From positions 641,666 through 705,665 of the forward strand of contig NZ_JAGYPF010000004.1 of the NCBI RefSeq assembly GCF_018343535.1: a stretch of 64,000 nt of DNA, read 5' to 3'. Within the stretch, counting starts at the first letter, position 1; each line of letters starts with the position of its first letter. The notes beneath the pieces are model-generated. The model was not told the DNA's origin. It worked only from the letters and a program-made list of their open reading frames with translations, and made no database searches. Of the stretch, positions 24,591 to 34,499 are shown piece by piece. The stretch comes from Neobacillus rhizophilus. Its GTDB lineage: Bacteria > Bacillota > Bacilli > Bacillales > Cytobacillaceae. A program made the translations under genes and the position numbers.

Positions 24591-27500
24591 ATGAAAGACA
24601 AGCTAATACATATGAGGGATAAGCTTAATGATATTAGTCGGCGCAATCGTTCTATCCGATTGTTAAAGATTTATAATAAGTGGAGTTTTGATTTAACAGA
24701 ACTGGACAGGCTTTCTATATTATCAAAGGAAAAAGTTAGTTCTACCATTGTCGAGCAAGTGATTAAACAATCTAAGCGCGAAATCACGTTATTAAAACCG
24801 TCATTAGATAATGAAGCTTCTATGGTGATTGCTAAAAAACTTACTGATTTATATAGAAATATTAAGGGAATTGAAGAAGAAACGGGGATACACGACTTCT
24901 ATTTGGGTTTTCCTTTTATCACTGGAACACTTTCTGACGGAACGTTTTTTCAGGCCCCTTTATTTCTTTATCCGGTAAGATTAGAAAAAAACAATGTTAA
25001 TTCACAAAAATGGGTCTTAAAATCTGATGAGGGTGAACCTCAGATTAATCGTACATTATTTCTAGCTTTTAAAAAAATGAATAACCTTAACTTTTCAGAA
25101 GAATTTTTTGATCAAGCAGCCGAAATGGCAGCAGAATATGACTTCGAAAAATGGCTTTCGTTTTTAAAACAATATGAAATGAATGTTTCGTTTACTTCAA
25201 AGGGAATCACCAAACTAAAAGAATATAAAAAAGACGAGGTTCCTCCTGTTGTAAATTTAACTTTATTGGAAAATGCTATCATTGGAAACTTTCCTCAAGG
25301 CGGATCGTCTTTGGTAAAGGATTATGAGGAACTTATTGAACTCTCAGAAGATAGTGACTTGTCATTGGCAGGTGATTTGATCGATCCAAAGGATATAGAT
25401 CATGATAATAAACAAGATGATTTTACCGATGAAGCAGTAAATGATAGTGAAAATCCGGAAATTCTAAACCTTCTTCAAACTGATGGTTCACAAGAAGAAA
25501 TTTTAAAGGAAGCGCGGTATAAAAAAGGGCTGGTTGTTCATGGACCTCCAGGAACAGGAAAGTCCCAAGTCATTGTAAACCTTGTAACGGATGCTCTTTA
25601 TCAAGAAAAGAAGGTTTTAATTGTTTGCCAAAAACGTGCAGCATTGGATGTTGTTTTTCAACGGCTTGATAGCTTGGGGCTTAGCCGTTATGTGGCCCTT
25701 GTTCATGATGAAAAAAATGATCGAAAAAATCTTTATCCTAAGGTAGGATCAGTTCTTGAACAAAATCAAGTTTATTTTGAAAATGCAGTAAATGAGCTAT
25801 CTTCTACATCTAAGAAACTATCTGCACAAGAAGAACTTTTAAACAAAATAGCGAATTCATTATACGAGTATCAGGATTTTGGATTAAGATTGTATGATTT
25901 ATATGGAATAGCTAAACCGGTTGAAGATACCACTCAAATTATCGATTTAACTGAGGTATTGCCTTCCTTAAATAAAGACCTTTTAGAAGATATTTCGGAA
26001 AAAGTATATACCTATGCTGAATGGTACGATCGCTTTGGAAAAGAAGATTATCCTTTAAAAGACCGAAAATCATTTGCGGATTTTAATATGAAGGAAAAGC
26101 TTCAAGCCATTGAAATGCTGAATGATCTGATTGATAAAGCAAGAAAATCAGTCGAATATCTAAACTCGTTAGACCATAAGAAGATTACTCCCGCTTATAC
26201 ATGGATCATTGAGAATAAACTCGATAAGATTTATCCTGACTTAGATGATGGAAATAAACGAACATTACACGGTCTGAGGTTATGGTGGTGGACGTCAGTC
26301 TCAGGTAAAGCAATCATTGAGGAGCTGCTTGATGGCGCCAAATTCAAAGGAACGAGTTCTACAGAATGGATCAAAGTCAAAAAGTCTCTCGTTATTATGC
26401 ATGAGTTAGCCAAAGTAACGAAAGCCATGGCAGATGAAACGGAGAAATTAAAGAAATACCTTGATGATGCGATGGTGGAAGCTTTTAAAAACAGAATTTC
26501 CGAAGGAGATATCCCATTCGGCGAACTGGATAAAATCGTCGAGTATTTCCATCGTGATTTTGACGAACTTCAGCAAATGGATGATTACTGGAAAAAATGT
26601 TCTGATTTAGAGAAAAAAGTGATTCAGCTGCTGAAACAGAAAACTTCAATGAATGAGTTGACTCCGCCGGAATATTGGGTCGAATTATTTAAGAACTCAG
26701 CTTATGTCCATTGGATTGATCTAACTGAGAAGAAACACCCAGAGGTACAAAAAATATCAACCAATGAGTTTTCAAGGATTCGAGAATCGTTTGCAACCCT
26801 AATTCAAGAGAAAAGAAAAGTTGCCACAGAATTTTTAATTCATAAGCAAACCAAAAAGGTTGAAACCGTTCAAACGACCCATTCGAGAAGTATGAGGGAA
26901 TTGAAGCATCAGGTAAACAAAAAAAGACAGGTTTGGCCGCTTAGGAAGCTTGTTAACGAATTTGCTGGAGAGGGACTGGTTGACATCATGCCGATATGGC
27001 TGGCTTCACCAGAAATTGTTTCGTCAATCTTTCCATTAAAAGAGGGGCTTTTCGACATCGTTATTTTTGACGAAGCTTCCCAATGTACAGTAGAGAGTGG
27101 TATACCTGCGGTTTATCGTGCCAAACAGGTGATTATAGCGGGAGACGAAAAGCAGCTGCCTCCATTTAATATGTTCCAGTCTTCCTTTATTAATGAGGAT
27201 GATGAGGAAGAAGAATACGATACTGACGAATCCGTTAGCTTGTTAAATTTGGCAAAGAGACGTTTCCCGGAAAAGCTGCTGCAATGGCACTATCGTTCTA
27301 AGTATGAAGAGTTAATCAATTTTTCCAATCATGCCTTCTATAATGGCCATGTTCAAATTGCGCCCAATGTTGTTCCGTTTAAGAAACCACCGGCCATGAA
27401 ATGGTTAAAAGTTGAGGGAAGATGGATTAACCAATCCAATGAAGTTGAGGCAATTGAAGTGGTAAATATACTGAAAGACATCTTGATTAAACAACAAGGT

Positions 27501-28352
27501 AAAACTGTAGGAATTATCACCTTCAATGCAAAGCAGCAATCAAAGATACAGGATATAATCGATAAAAAGTTAAATGAAGATAAGGAATTTAACTCGGTAT
27601 ATAATCAAATGATGTCTAAGGACCTTGACGAAAGAGTATTTATTAAAAATATAGAAAACGTTCAAGGGGATGAAAGGGATATTATTCTTTTCTCGATTGG
27701 GTATGCAAAAAATGAGGAAGGAAAGATATATAACCGCTTTGGCTTATTGAATTCAAAAGGCGGAGAAAACCGGCTTAACGTTGCTGTCACTCGGGCAAAG
27801 GAAGGCATTATCGTTGTTTCAAGTATCGAGCCAGAAGAGTTAAATGTAGCGAACACCTCGCATATGGGTCCAAAGTTACTAAAATCATATTTAAAGTATG
27901 TAAGGGCAGTAGCTCAAGCTGAAATGGACCAAATTAAGGCTGTCGTTCAGGAAATAAATGAAAATGTAAATACCCATATTCAAGACAAAGAGCTCCACTT
28001 TGATTCTCCGTTTGAAGAGCAGGTGTACAAGCAGTTGAGAAACCTTGGATATGAAGTGACCACTCAAGTTGGAATGTCGGGATACCGGATTGACCTTGGA
28101 GTCGTGCATCCGCATGATTCATCCCGTTATATATTAGGAATTGAATGCGATGGGGCGATGTACCATAGTTCGGCCAATGCTAAGGAAAGAGATGTTTACC
28201 GTCAGAAATTCCTTGAGAGCAGAGGGTGGACCATTGAACGGATTTGGAGTCGGAATTGGTGGAAGAATCCTTCTGCAGAAATAGAGAGAATTGACCAGAG
28301 GATAAAAGAAATCTTGAAAAGGGAAAATGTCCGGGAAAAAGTCTTGAATTAA
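24591..28352 (+). CDS. DUF4011-like / SF1 helicase / Vsr-like nuclease protein, probable phage defence (Hhe-like)
   Basis: 1253 residues. The N-terminus (MRDKLNDISRRNRSIRLLKI) resembles DUF4011. The SF1 helicase core has Walker A HGPPGTGKS near residue 318, Walker B VIFDEASQC near 824, GDEKQLPPF near 852, VQGDERDIILFSIGY near 1023 and NVAVTRAKEGIIVVSS near 1062; about 500 residues are inserted between motifs I and II. The C-terminal 110 residues (SPFEEQVYKQL, GYRIDLGVVHP, GIECDGAMYHSS) are a Vsr/DUF559-type PD-(D/E)XK nuclease. Proteins of this architecture have been reported as a single-gene antiphage system (DUF4011-helicase-Vsr, named hhe, from memory). It is alone, with a terminator after it. 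Confidence 0.85.
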   Translation: MKDKLIHMRDKLNDISRRNRSIRLLKIYNKWSFDLTELDRLSILSKEKVSSTIVEQVIKQSKREITLLKPSLDNEASMVIAKKLTDLYRNIKGIEEETGIHDFYLGFPFITGTLSDGTFFQAPLFLYPVRLEKNNVNSQKWVLKSDEGEPQINRTLFLAFKKMNNLNFSEEFFDQAAEMAAEYDFEKWLSFLKQYEMNVSFTSKGITKLKEYKKDEVPPVVNLTLLENAIIGNFPQGGSSLVKDYEELIELSEDSDLSLAGDLIDPKDIDHDNKQDDFTDEAVNDSENPEILNLLQTDGSQEEILKEARYKKGLVVHGPPGTGKSQVIVNLVTDALYQEKKVLIVCQKRAALDVVFQRLDSLGLSRYVALVHDEKNDRKNLYPKVGSVLEQNQVYFENAVNELSSTSKKLSAQEELLNKIANSLYEYQDFGLRLYDLYGIAKPVEDTTQIIDLTEVLPSLNKDLLEDISEKVYTYAEWYDRFGKEDYPLKDRKSFADFNMKEKLQAIEMLNDLIDKARKSVEYLNSLDHKKITPAYTWIIENKLDKIYPDLDDGNKRTLHGLRLWWWTSVSGKAIIEELLDGAKFKGTSSTEWIKVKKSLVIMHELAKVTKAMADETEKLKKYLDDAMVEAFKNRISEGDIPFGELDKIVEYFHRDFDELQQMDDYWKKCSDLEKKVIQLLKQKTSMNELTPPEYWVELFKNSAYVHWIDLTEKKHPEVQKISTNEFSRIRESFATLIQEKRKVATEFLIHKQTKKVETVQTTHSRSMRELKHQVNKKRQVWPLRKLVNEFAGEGLVDIMPIWLASPEIVSSIFPLKEGLFDIVIFDEASQCTVESGIPAVYRAKQVIIAGDEKQLPPFNMFQSSFINEDDEEEEYDTDESVSLLNLAKRRFPEKLLQWHYRSKYEELINFSNHAFYNGHVQIAPNVVPFKKPPAMKWLKVEGRWINQSNEVEAIEVVNILKDILIKQQGKTVGIITFNAKQQSKIQDIIDKKLNEDKEFNSVYNQMMSKDLDERVFIKNIENVQGDERDIILFSIGYAKNEEGKIYNRFGLLNSKGGENRLNVAVTRAKEGIIVVSSIEPEELNVANTSHMGPKLLKSYLKYVRAVAQAEMDQIKAVVQEINENVNTHIQDKELHFDSPFEEQVYKQLRNLGYEVTTQVGMSGYRIDLGVVHPHDSSRYILGIECDGAMYHSSANAKERDVYRQKFLESRGWTIERIWSRNWWKNPSAEIERIDQRIKEILKRENVREKVLN

Positions 28353-28367
28353 TGTTGAAACAAGATT

Positions 28368-28408
28368 GCCAGTATAACTTATGCAATTGGTTATACTGGC
28401 CATTTTTT
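28368..28408 (+). terminator. Strong intrinsic terminator
   Basis: GCCAGTATAAC/GTTATACTGGC perfect 11-bp stem followed by ATTTTTT. Confidence 0.9.
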
Positions 28409-28592
28409 GTTTTGTATAATTATTTTCGGGTTTAGCAGAATTAGGTGAATTAGCTCATTTCCGATTTTGTGCAGATTTGGGGTAGGAAATTCACATTTTG
28501 TCTACAAATTGGAATTCAGAAGAGGGTTTTCTGAAATTCGTGCCAATTTTAAGAAATAACAGAATTTCCACCTTTTTTAATTATATATCTGT

Positions 28593-29405
28593 TCATTTTG
28601 ATCCTTTAATAAATGTTAAAAGGTCATTATTTATCCGCTCTGAATGTGTGATGTATAATCCATGCGGGGCATCTTTATACAAAATAAACCGGTTCTTGGG
28701 TAACAACATTGCTGACTTTTGGCCGGAGATTTCTACCGGGATTGATCGATCTTTATCACCGTGGATAATGAGTACAGGTACAGTGATGGACTGCATCTCC
28801 TCGCGAAAATCCGTTTCGATGATAACTTTATTACACTCAACCACTGCTTTAAGCGATGTCTGCAACATATCCCACCGAGTCCATTCACCAATTGCGCTGG
28901 TATCAGAACGATTGAAGTATGGCAGCTCATTTTGAATTAACCAATTTGGAAAGTCTCGTTTCCACATTTCACGCACCATTTCTGCGACATCCTTTGGTAC
29001 TCCGTAAGGATTATCCTCTGTTTTCATCAAAAATGGCACAATGGCTGCGACAAGCACAGCACGGTCCACCCGATCGTTGCCATGACGTGTTAGATATCGA
29101 ATTACTTCACCACCACCCATAGAATGACCTACAAGCGTGACATTTCGAAGATTCAGGTATTCAAGCAGTTCAGCGAGATCGTCAGCCAGGGTGTCGAAGT
29201 CGTATCCGTTCCCCGAATCATCTGAACGCCCATGACCGCGTCTGTCATATGCGATACACCTCAAGCCCTGATCTGCTAAAAAAATTCTCTGATAATCCCA
29301 CATTCTAGAACTTAGTGACCATCCAGAAACAAAAACTACCGGATTGCCTGTTCCCCAATCTTGGTAAAACAGTTGCAAACCTTCTTTGGTTTTGAAAAAT
29401 GGCAT
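28593..29405 (-). CDS. Alpha/beta hydrolase, chloroperoxidase-like, 270 aa
   Basis: A complete alpha/beta hydrolase. It has the oxyanion region FVSGWSLSSRMWDYQ, nucleophile elbow GHSMGGGEV (Ser near residue 95), catalytic Asp in IHGDKDRSIP and His in APHGLYITH near the end. It resembles the cofactor-free non-heme chloroperoxidase/esterase group. The start MPFFKTKEG is chosen because GAGGGA lies 8 nt upstream. Substrate unknown. A second hydrolase and a TetR regulator lie just upstream on the same strand. Confidence 0.8.
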   Translation of the reverse strand: MPFFKTKEGLQLFYQDWGTGNPVVFVSGWSLSSRMWDYQRIFLADQGLRCIAYDRRGHGRSDDSGNGYDFDTLADDLAELLEYLNLRNVTLVGHSMGGGEVIRYLTRHGNDRVDRAVLVAAIVPFLMKTEDNPYGVPKDVAEMVREMWKRDFPNWLIQNELPYFNRSDTSAIGEWTRWDMLQTSLKAVVECNKVIIETDFREEMQSITVPVLIIHGDKDRSIPVEISGQKSAMLLPKNRFILYKDAPHGLYITHSERINNDLLTFIKGSK

Positions 29406-29511
29406 CGCCAATCCCTCACTCATTTTTAGATTTTTTTAAGATCAAAAAAATCAGGACAGTCATTATCTCGTACTTCTAGTAGGAATTAAGAAATCGAAAG
29501 CATTCGAAAAC

Positions 29512-30201
29512 TCATGAAAAAAGAAACCTTTTTACGGCAGCCAAGAAGGCTGGTAAATTATCATCATGCACAAAGTGCCCGGCATGATCGATCGTCACCA
29601 ACTCGCAATTTGGAATAAGTTCAGAAACCTCCTTCAATTTATTTTGGGGAATATGACTAGACCCGCCGCCTATAATAAGAGTCGGCTTGATAATGTCCTT
29701 AAGACGGGCCCACCATTCGGGATTAGGGTCATTAAGTTGCCTTAGAATCGAAGGCACAACCAGCCAATCAAACGGAAGGGGACCAGGGGGGTTAGAAGGA
29801 ATCTCGATTGGCTTATCGGGAAAAGGAGGTGGGGTGTCTACAACAATCAACTTTTCTATCCTTGACGGAAATCTTTCCGAGAAAAGATAGGATACAGTTC
29901 CTCCCATGGAATGACCAAGTAGCGTAAATTGTTCTAAATTCATCGCATTCGCAAAATGAAGCAAATCATCGCACATCAACTCAAAGGTGTAAGTTCCAGC
30001 TCTTGCACTCCCAGCGTGACCCCGCTGATCTAAAGCTAATACGCGGTATTTTTCTCCTAATGCAACTGCCGCCTGATCCCATGATTCTGCACTTTTTCCC
30101 AGTGCATGAAGTGCAACAAGCGGTGCTGCAGAAGGGTCCCCATTCTCTCGATATTGAAAAGTGAGTCCATTCAATTCAATTTGATTTACCCGTGTTTCCA
30201 T
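29512..30201 (-). CDS. Alpha/beta hydrolase, 229 aa
   Basis: Starts METRVNQIELNGL with AGGAG 9 nt upstream. Shows LALDQRGHAGS, nucleophile elbow GHSMGGTVS (Ser near 92) and C-terminal HAGHFVHDD with the catalytic His. It is about 30-40 residues shorter than usual: the lid region between the elbow and the acid residue is reduced. Putative ester or lactone hydrolase; likely one transcription unit with its neighbours. Confidence 0.78.
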   Translation of the reverse strand: METRVNQIELNGLTFQYRENGDPSAAPLVALHALGKSAESWDQAAVALGEKYRVLALDQRGHAGSARAGTYTFELMCDDLLHFANAMNLEQFTLLGHSMGGTVSYLFSERFPSRIEKLIVVDTPPPFPDKPIEIPSNPPGPLPFDWLVVPSILRQLNDPNPEWWARLKDIIKPTLIIGGGSSHIPQNKLKEVSELIPNCELVTIDHAGHFVHDDNLPAFLAAVKRFLFS

Positions 30202-30380
30202 CTCGCTCATCTCCTAAGGGGCTTCGCCATTTGAAACCCGATATTTAATTTCCATACCTACATATTTCAACGAATGTGTGAGTATTGCCTGGAAACTGCA
30301 TCCAACCTGGCATGATAAAAGAAGGCCTGTAATTTAAGAGTGCTCTGCTATTTTAATGGTTTACATTTTCACTTACGTTT

Positions 30381-30968
30381 TTATGCGGTACAAAATTCTT
30401 GAATGATCTGATTTTTTATTTCTTCAATCGGAAACTCTTTTGGATAGGTAGATATCATCAACATAATACCTTGAAGGACGGATGAAAAATATAACGACCG
30501 TTTCCTTGGCTGCTTTACTCCCAGCCTTTCAAATATTTCACATTGTACCTCAAACATTCTTGCGTTCTCTTTAATAATTAATTTACTGTATTTAATCAAC
30601 TCTTCGTCTGCCTCTGGCTGAGTTTGCAGGTGCAGATAGAATCGATGGACTTCTGGACTTTGATGGATATTATCAATCGCTCCTTCGATAATGTGTTTAA
30701 GTTGCTCACTGGGTTTCTCGAGAGCAGTTGCTCCTTCCATTACTTCAATGACTTCCCTGATTCTAGCCTCGACCATTTCAGCCAGCAGTTCTTCTTTTCC
30801 TTTATAGTAATTGTATAGTAACCCTTTAGAAATGCCCGCTTGTTTAGCTAAATCGTTTATAGAGGTAGCATAATATCCTTGTTTAATAAATAATTCCATA
30901 GCGGCAGCACGAATATTTTGTTTTGAAAGTTGGCGAATACGATCATTCTCTTCAGGTGTTCGCGGCAT
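30381..30968 (-). CDS. TetR/AcrR family regulator
   Basis: 195 residues. The N-terminal helix-turn-helix reads AAAMELFIKQGYYATSINDL then AKQAGISKGLLYNYYKGKEELL, the canonical TetR signature (residues about 18-62). The C-terminal ligand-binding domain is all-helical. The start MPRTPEEN has GGAGG 12 nt upstream; 23 upstream codons are ignored. It probably controls the two hydrolase genes downstream, responding to a small lipophilic compound. Confidence 0.85.
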   Translation of the reverse strand: MPRTPEENDRIRQLSKQNIRAAAMELFIKQGYYATSINDLAKQAGISKGLLYNYYKGKEELLAEMVEARIREVIEVMEGATALEKPSEQLKHIIEGAIDNIHQSPEVHRFYLHLQTQPEADEELIKYSKLIIKENARMFEVQCEIFERLGVKQPRKRSLYFSSVLQGIMLMISTYPKEFPIEEIKNQIIQEFCTA

Positions 30969-31227
30969 TTTAATTCCAATCCTCCATAAAAGCAGTGATT
31001 TCTTCATATAAATGTTCAAATAAGTAAGTGTCAACATAAGTTCAGCAAAATCTATTTCACTTGAATACCCAGAAACTTTTTACTGTTAATGTCTTAATGA
31101 ATACACATCAAACCTTCCATTATTTAACATAATTCACAGTATTATTTTATTATTGAATGAACGGTTAGTCAATGATAAGATTTATTTTTTTTGAAAATTT
31201 ATACAAATTCCTTTTTATCAAAAAAAA

Positions 31228-31256
31228 ACACCTACTCGATACTTGTGAGTAGGTGT
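31228..31256 (-). terminator. Leftward intrinsic terminator
   Basis: ACACCTACTC/GAGTAGGTGT perfect 10-bp stem. A run of eight or more T follows only on the minus strand. The only DNA it could serve is the repeat array to its right, so a leftward transcript of the array is possible. Confidence 0.7.
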
Positions 31257-31362
31257 GCGATTTACGATGTGTGATTTGCCTATTATGCCCCCCTGAAGAG
31301 AACCCGTTTACATGAAGGACGGTCTTTTTTATGCTGTTTTCGTAAATTTGTTGTTTTTGTTC

Positions 31363-31867
31363 CTATGCGACCGAGCCGGTAATTTTTTCAAGAGTTGGGG
31401 GTGCAAAGAAAGGCTCTATACGACCGATCCGGTGATTTTTTCAAAAGTTGGGGTGCAAAGAAAGGCTCTATACGACCGATCCGGTGATTTTTTCAAGAGT
31501 TGGGGTGCATAGAAAGGCTCTATGCGACGGAACCGATGATTTTTTCAAGAGTTGGGGTGCATAGAAAGGCTCTATGCGACCGAGTCGGTGATTTTTTCAA
31601 GAGTTGAGGTGCATAGAAAGGCTCTATGCGACGGAACCGCTGATTTTTTCAAGAGTTGGGGTGCATAGAAAGGCTCTATGCGACCGAACCGCTAATTTTA
31701 CCAAGAGTTGGGGTGCATAGAAAGGCTCTATGCGACCGAACCGCTAATTTTACCAAGAGTTGGGGTGCAAAGAAAGGCTCTATGCGACCGAGTCGCTAAT
31801 TTTACCAAGAGAAGGGGTGCATAGAAAGGTTTTATGCGACTGAACAAGTTATTTTTCCAAGTGTTTG
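31363..31867. repeat. 52-bp tandem repeat array, about 9.7 units
   Basis: Nine full units and one partial, each 52 bp (the first 53), starting at about 31363, 31416, 31468 and so on to 31832. The core reads CTATGCGACCGAACCGCTAA then TTTTACCAAGAGTTGGGGTG and CATAGAAAGGCT. Each junction can fold: GGTGCATAGA pairs with TCTATGCGACC around AAGGC. Units vary mainly in the first 20 bases. 52 is not a multiple of 3, so the array is not coding. A degenerate REP-like pair (AGAACCCGT, GGACGGTCT) lies just left of it at about 31296-31329. Confidence 0.9.
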
Positions 31868-32155
31868 GTCACTTACAGGGAGGCAAAAGTTATTCCGACT
31901 TACTTGGAGCAGTTTTTATATTCAGAAAGCAACAATCTATTAGAAAAGCACGTTTTTTTTATCCACCTTATTAGTAAAAGGGAGTATAGTCTATAACAAA
32001 AATTATGAAAAATGGCTCTTGTTACATTATGCAGCCTATTATATTGTTAAAACAAATTTAACATGACAATTTACCATTTGCTTTGTTTATAAAGTTTATT
32101 CCAATTGTAAGACTATTAAGAGTTGCCAATGTTTTTTTAGGAAGGGAAAAATTAT

Positions 32156-32581
32156 ATGCTTTATATGTGGGATATTGAGAAGATCATTACAAAAATATTA
32201 AAAGAGCTTAAACTAAAAATAAATGTTGAATTCAGCAATAAAATCACTGCACCAATGAGTTATAACGTATCGACAAATACGATAAAGTTTAACTACATAC
32301 AAATTAACGGATATAACGCTAAAATTAACTTTAAAGTTAAAGAATCAGATGAAAATTTTACGAAAATTATTCTTTATCATCAGCTAGGATATTATTTAGA
32401 ATTCAGGAAAAATCCACGAGTTTTAAAGACTCTCTATTATGGCAAAGAAGAAGAAAAGAAACAGCTTTTAGCAGAAGTAGAAGAGAATGCTTGGGAACAT
32501 GGAAGAACACTCGTACCGGTACATCTATTAAAAGCATACGATCAAGTACGTGAATTGGATAAACTTTTGTTAAAATTGTAA
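32156..32581 (+). CDS. Metalloprotease-like protein with a decayed HExxH, 141 aa
   Basis: The ATG at 32156 is preceded by AGGAAGGG. IILYHQLGYYLEF at about residue 79 sits where an HELGHY zinc site would be; here the Glu and second His are replaced by Gln and Tyr. The downstream EENAWEHGR (about 115) resembles the third-ligand helix. So it looks like a small zincin-fold (ImmA/SprT-size) protein that has lost its metal site. The function may be binding rather than catalysis. Family assignment is tentative. Confidence 0.55.
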   Translation: MLYMWDIEKIITKILKELKLKINVEFSNKITAPMSYNVSTNTIKFNYIQINGYNAKINFKVKESDENFTKIILYHQLGYYLEFRKNPRVLKTLYYGKEEEKKQLLAEVEENAWEHGRTLVPVHLLKAYDQVRELDKLLLKL

Positions 32582-32613
32582 TTAAATGAGTCTATTGTCT
32601 TACATATTATTAA

Positions 32614-32675
32614 TTTTTAAAGGCCGATAATATACAAGTGTTTTACACCACCTGTATATTATCGGCCTATTTTCA
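32614..32675. terminator. Bidirectional terminator between convergent genes
   Basis: Perfect 16-bp stem AGGCCGATAATATACA/TGTATATTATCGGCCT, T-rich on both sides. A related hairpin occurs at 44257-44308. Confidence 0.9.
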
Positions 32676-32698
32676 TTCAAAACATATACTTTAACCTA

Positions 32699-33433
32699 TT
32701 AAGCTGCTTGCTTTTTATTTCTTTTTATTCGTTCTTCTTTTTTATTTGATTTAGGCACTCTAAATAATAATATCAATCCGGCAGTAAACAGAAGAGTCCA
32801 TACAAGTGCGAATTTATTACCACTAAAATATATACCTAAAATAGGTATCACCAGTAACAAGATGTTTTTTACATAATAATTTATTTTTGGATTTATGACT
32901 ATTAATAACGAAATAATAACAAGCACTGAAGCTATGATGTTAACACCTAAAAAGGTAAGATTCGTATAATTTACATAGGAGTAATACCCAAATGATCCTA
33001 CTATTGCAAATAGGGAGAGATAAAACCGTATCAATGGATTTTTATAAAACAGAACCCAAATGGCAATAAAATTAATTCCTGCGCACATTCCAACTACAAA
33101 TAATGTATGCGGAAAATTACTAATAGGATCTTTCATAAAGTTCAGGATGAATTTGATGTCGAAAAAAACAGCCCCTACAACAAAAATCTTAAAGATTAGT
33201 TTTATCCAGAACATTTTTACTGTCTTTTTCTTATTTGAGGAAAAGAACCTAAATATCGACGATACTCCCGCAAAGCCATTATCATCGGCTTTGTTTTTCC
33301 CCATAAACAAATTATTATATTCCTTTTTTTCTCGCTCCCTTTTGACAGCTTGCCTCGTCGGGTAATCTCTTTCTATATTTTCTTCTTCGTTCTCTTTTTC
33401 TACTTGTTGGTCTGACTGTGAATAATAATCCAA
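32699..33433 (-). CDS. Multi-pass membrane protein with charged N-terminus, 244 aa
   Basis: TTG start with GAGGTGA 8 nt upstream. The first 70 residues are strongly charged (VEKENEEENIERDYPTRQAV, VKREREKKEYN) and would be cytoplasmic. Six or seven hydrophobic helices follow, and the C-terminus is basic (KKEERIKRNKKQ). No family recognised. Confidence 0.65.
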   Translation of the reverse strand: MDYYSQSDQQVEKENEEENIERDYPTRQAVKREREKKEYNNLFMGKNKADDNGFAGVSSIFRFFSSNKKKTVKMFWIKLIFKIFVVGAVFFDIKFILNFMKDPISNFPHTLFVVGMCAGINFIAIWVLFYKNPLIRFYLSLFAIVGSFGYYSYVNYTNLTFLGVNIIASVLVIISLLIVINPKINYYVKNILLLVIPILGIYFSGNKFALVWTLLFTAGLILLFRVPKSNKKEERIKRNKKQAA

Positions 33434-33794
33434 TGTAAAATCACCTCAAGTATTTTTTATCATATCATTATATCTTATTTCGATATAATTAGTAATTTCG
33501 AAGCTCTTTTTAAGCAGAGGAGCTGAGAATTACTGCAATTGGTTTAAATGGGGGGAGGAGGCTCGCATTAGGATTGGATTTAAAGTCAGGAAACAAAAAA
33601 AGTTGAAATGAAATGTAACTGGACATAAAAAAGGGGCACATTAGTTGCTTTCCAAAATAGTTAAAATGCTTCATGAAAGGCATTAAAAAATAGATAAAAG
33701 GTACCAAAATGTGGAATATGGTGATGAAATACTTCATGTTATTCTCCACACATGGTAGAATGTTGAGAGTCTCAGTTTTGGGAGAGTGGTTATT

Positions 33795-34466
33795 TTGAAT
33801 AAATTTCTAGACAATTCACGGGCAACGCACAGAGCAAAAAGAAAAAAAATCAATATCATTTTAAACGGAGCAATTGTTATCGTCCTTATACTTATTGCAT
33901 TTGTTTCTTATTCGGTGTTTTCGTCGGGAGATAACAAGTCAGCATCTCAAAAAAGTGTTCAAGCTTCAGACGAAAAACAATCTGTTAAAAATATAAAGAA
34001 GGATAAGCCAGCTGAGAAAGAAAGTTCAACAAGTAATCAAAAAAATGACGACTTATCGTCCGAAGATCAAACTCAAAGTGATCAAACGAATAGCGGTCAA
34101 ACTCAAAAAGATCAAACGAAAAGTGATGCTACAGCAGGCAATGCATCCTCAGCTTCTTCGGATAGCTCACAGGTAAATTCAACAACATCACCTGCACCGG
34201 AAACACCGGCACAAACGGATCAGCAGCATGTTACAAACTATGATTCAAGTTCTCAAGATTGGCAGCAGATGCTGCAGACAATCTCTTCTGCTACTGGATT
34301 AGATCAAAGCAATATGACTGTATGGTTTTTAGGGAGCGACAAAAGCAACCCGGGCGGTTCAGTCGGGACGATATCAGCAAAACAACAAGGGTCGCCAAAA
34401 TATCGTGTGTATCTACAATGGAACGGCTCAGGCTATACAGCAACAAAAGTTGAACCAGCTTCATAA
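33795..34466 (+). CDS. yrrS: YrrS/DUF1510 family membrane-anchored protein
   Basis: 223 residues. A basic N-terminus (SRATHRAKRKKI), one transmembrane helix (about 22-42), a long Ser/Gln/Lys/Thr linker (about 45-140) with DQTxS-type repeats, and a C-terminal DUF1510 domain beginning near DWQQMLQTISSATGLD. In B. subtilis yrrS lies beside a penicillin-binding protein gene; here it is alone. The TTG at 33795 has GGAGAGTGG upstream. A 32-bp stretch of its 3' part is duplicated at 2980. A terminator follows. Confidence 0.85.
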   Translation: MNKFLDNSRATHRAKRKKINIILNGAIVIVLILIAFVSYSVFSSGDNKSASQKSVQASDEKQSVKNIKKDKPAEKESSTSNQKNDDLSSEDQTQSDQTNSGQTQKDQTKSDATAGNASSASSDSSQVNSTTSPAPETPAQTDQQHVTNYDSSSQDWQQMLQTISSATGLDQSNMTVWFLGSDKSNPGGSVGTISAKQQGSPKYRVYLQWNGSGYTATKVEPAS

Positions 34467-34499
34467 AGGAAAATAGGATGTACCTAAGGAACATCCTAA

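Larger units (their letters stand above)
30969..32155. other. Gene-free region carrying the repeat array
   Basis: 1187 bases without a gene. It contains the leftward terminator and the 52-bp array. An open frame across 31312-31512 is a by-product of the repeats. Confidence 0.6.

Noticed and set aside
31312-31512. 66-codon frame in the 52-bp array
   Set aside because: The 52-bp period shifts frame every unit, no ribosome binding site, and the array reads best as non-coding.
31363-31867. CRISPR array
   Set aside because: The whole 52-bp unit is repeated with scattered changes; there are no unique spacers, and no cas genes nearby.
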